Assembly (NCBI RefSeq): GCF_003544935.1 | Contig: NZ_CP032098.1 | Span: forward strand, 1,674,001 to 1,738,000 | Direction of reading: 5' to 3' | Source: Malaciobacter molluscorum LMG 25693 | GTDB taxonomy: Bacteria > Campylobacterota > Campylobacteria > Campylobacterales > Arcobacteraceae | DNA length: 64,000 nucleotides | Shown here: positions 63,586 to 64,000 of the stretch, piece by piece | Position numbering within the stretch: position 1 is the first letter of the stretch | Layout of the letters: the number at the start of each line of letters is the position of its first letter | Notes under the pieces: generated by a model | Databases searched by the model: none | What the model was told of the DNA's origin: nothing | What the model saw: the letters and a program-made list of their open reading frames with translations, nothing else | Position numbers and translations under genes: made by a program

Positions 63586-64000
63586 TTAAATATTAAAAAC
63601 CATTTTTTTTAGTTTTTCTAAATATTTTTCAAATGCTATATTATTATAATTTTTTGATTTTTTATTCATAAAACCATGATTATAAGAACTTATTTCAACC
63701 TCAACATTTTGTTTATCTAATAAAATATTTGATATTTGTTTTGTATCAAAAGAATCTTCATATTTTGCAAAAACAATATTTGTATTAACTTTTGGTTTTA
63801 ATTGCAAATAATCTCTAATTAAAGAAGGATAAAAACATATTATTTTTTTTAGGTTAGGCAAATACAAAGAAGATAATCTCCAAGCAACAGTTCCTCCTGC
63901 ACTAAACCCAAGAATAACATCAATATTTTCTTTTTTACAAATATTCAATGCTTTTTCAAGATATTTTTCATGTCCACACTTTTTTATAAAACTCTCATAA
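63586..64000 (-). CDS. Alpha/beta hydrolase, partial (5' end beyond window)
   Basis: The frame is open to the end of the window; about 137 residues are visible and the start lies beyond 64000. The nucleophile motif GFSAGG is present, followed by AWRLSSLYLPNLKKIICFYPS. A late FAKYEDSFDT could supply the Asp, and SSYNHGFMNKKS the His. This resembles a dienelactone hydrolase-type enzyme. It is 16 bp upstream of the PhzF gene on the same strand and may be part of one unit. Confidence 0.8.
   Translation of the reverse strand, partial: YESFIKKCGHEKYLEKALNICKKENIDVILGFSAGGTVAWRLSSLYLPNLKKIICFYPSLIRDYLQLKPKVNTNIVFAKYEDSFDTKQISNILLDKQNVEVEISSYNHGFMNKKSKNYNNIAFEKYLEKLKKMVFNI

Noticed and set aside
1-64000. 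tRNA, rRNA, CRISPR, insertion sequence or prophage
   Set aside because: No GC-rich structured RNA gene, no regularly spaced repeats, and no transposase or phage gene was seen; the recombinase-like gene is the only mobile-element-type homologue and it lacks catalytic residues.

Overview
This 64-kb window is very AT-rich and densely packed, and most genes start with ATG, TTG or GTG behind an AGGA-type Shine-Dalgarno sequence. Gene content and order point to Campylobacterota, most likely an Arcobacter-type (Arcobacteraceae) bacterium: a hisB-kdsC-lptC-lptA-engB run, rplI-hslV-hslU, a TMAO reductase paired with a small mono-haem cytochrome, a HugZ-like haem protein, HxQWRQPL-type histidine kinases and many AT-rich small proteins. 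I saw no rRNA, tRNA, CRISPR array, insertion sequence or prophage. The window is mostly chromosomal core with a few accessory islands.

Layout. 1-5150 (+): the tail of a TolC-like gene, an RND adaptor, an RND permease split in two by one in-frame TAG, and a membrane-tethered thioredoxin-like protein. 5158-14055 (-): a long run, read from high to low coordinates, of rplI, hslV, hslU, a small receiver-like protein, tatD (with no standard start codon), mltD, rlpA, hisB, kdsC, lptC, lptA, engB and a short ArgA-like acetyltransferase. 14124-14765 (-): a serine-recombinase homologue that has lost its catalytic serine, behind a repeat-rich 314-bp intergenic region. 15080-25477 (+): ubiX, coaD, tmk, hisS, speA, cysE, a TauE/SafE exporter, uvrA and a dicarboxylate symporter. 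25513-33028: small and stress-related genes (CNNM/CBS protein with a possible leader peptide, HugZ-like and DsrE-like proteins, pdxH, glutathione peroxidase with two possible starts, SRPBCC, ankyrin, DTW and a nuclease-fold candidate). 33164-38253 (-): metNIQ, an OFA-type MFS transporter and sstT. 38457-38570 (+): a 37-aa membrane peptide gene. 38597-45615 (-): an RlmI-like methyltransferase, greB, torA, its cytochrome and an adjoining two-component system. 45753-50813: a Cys/His protein, a DUF2391-like protein, a SulP transporter, a flavin disulfide oxidoreductase and sodB. 50921-64000: an RNase H-like protein, a TetR-regulated NTF2-like protein, sfsA, a hybrid kinase with a PleD-like diguanylate cyclase, hrpB, a parvulin, a PlsC-like acyltransferase, PhzF and two alpha/beta hydrolases.

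The genes most worth following are the catalytically stripped recombinase with its repeat-rich promoter, the RND permease split at the SecD/SecF-like boundary, tatD with an apparent AUA start overlapping the upstream stop, the kinase plus diguanylate cyclase module, the TetR operator pair, and the 30-bp palindrome that encodes the same C-terminal residues in two convergent genes. No single locus is clearly a new multi-gene system. The recombinase-like regulator is the best candidate for undescribed biology.
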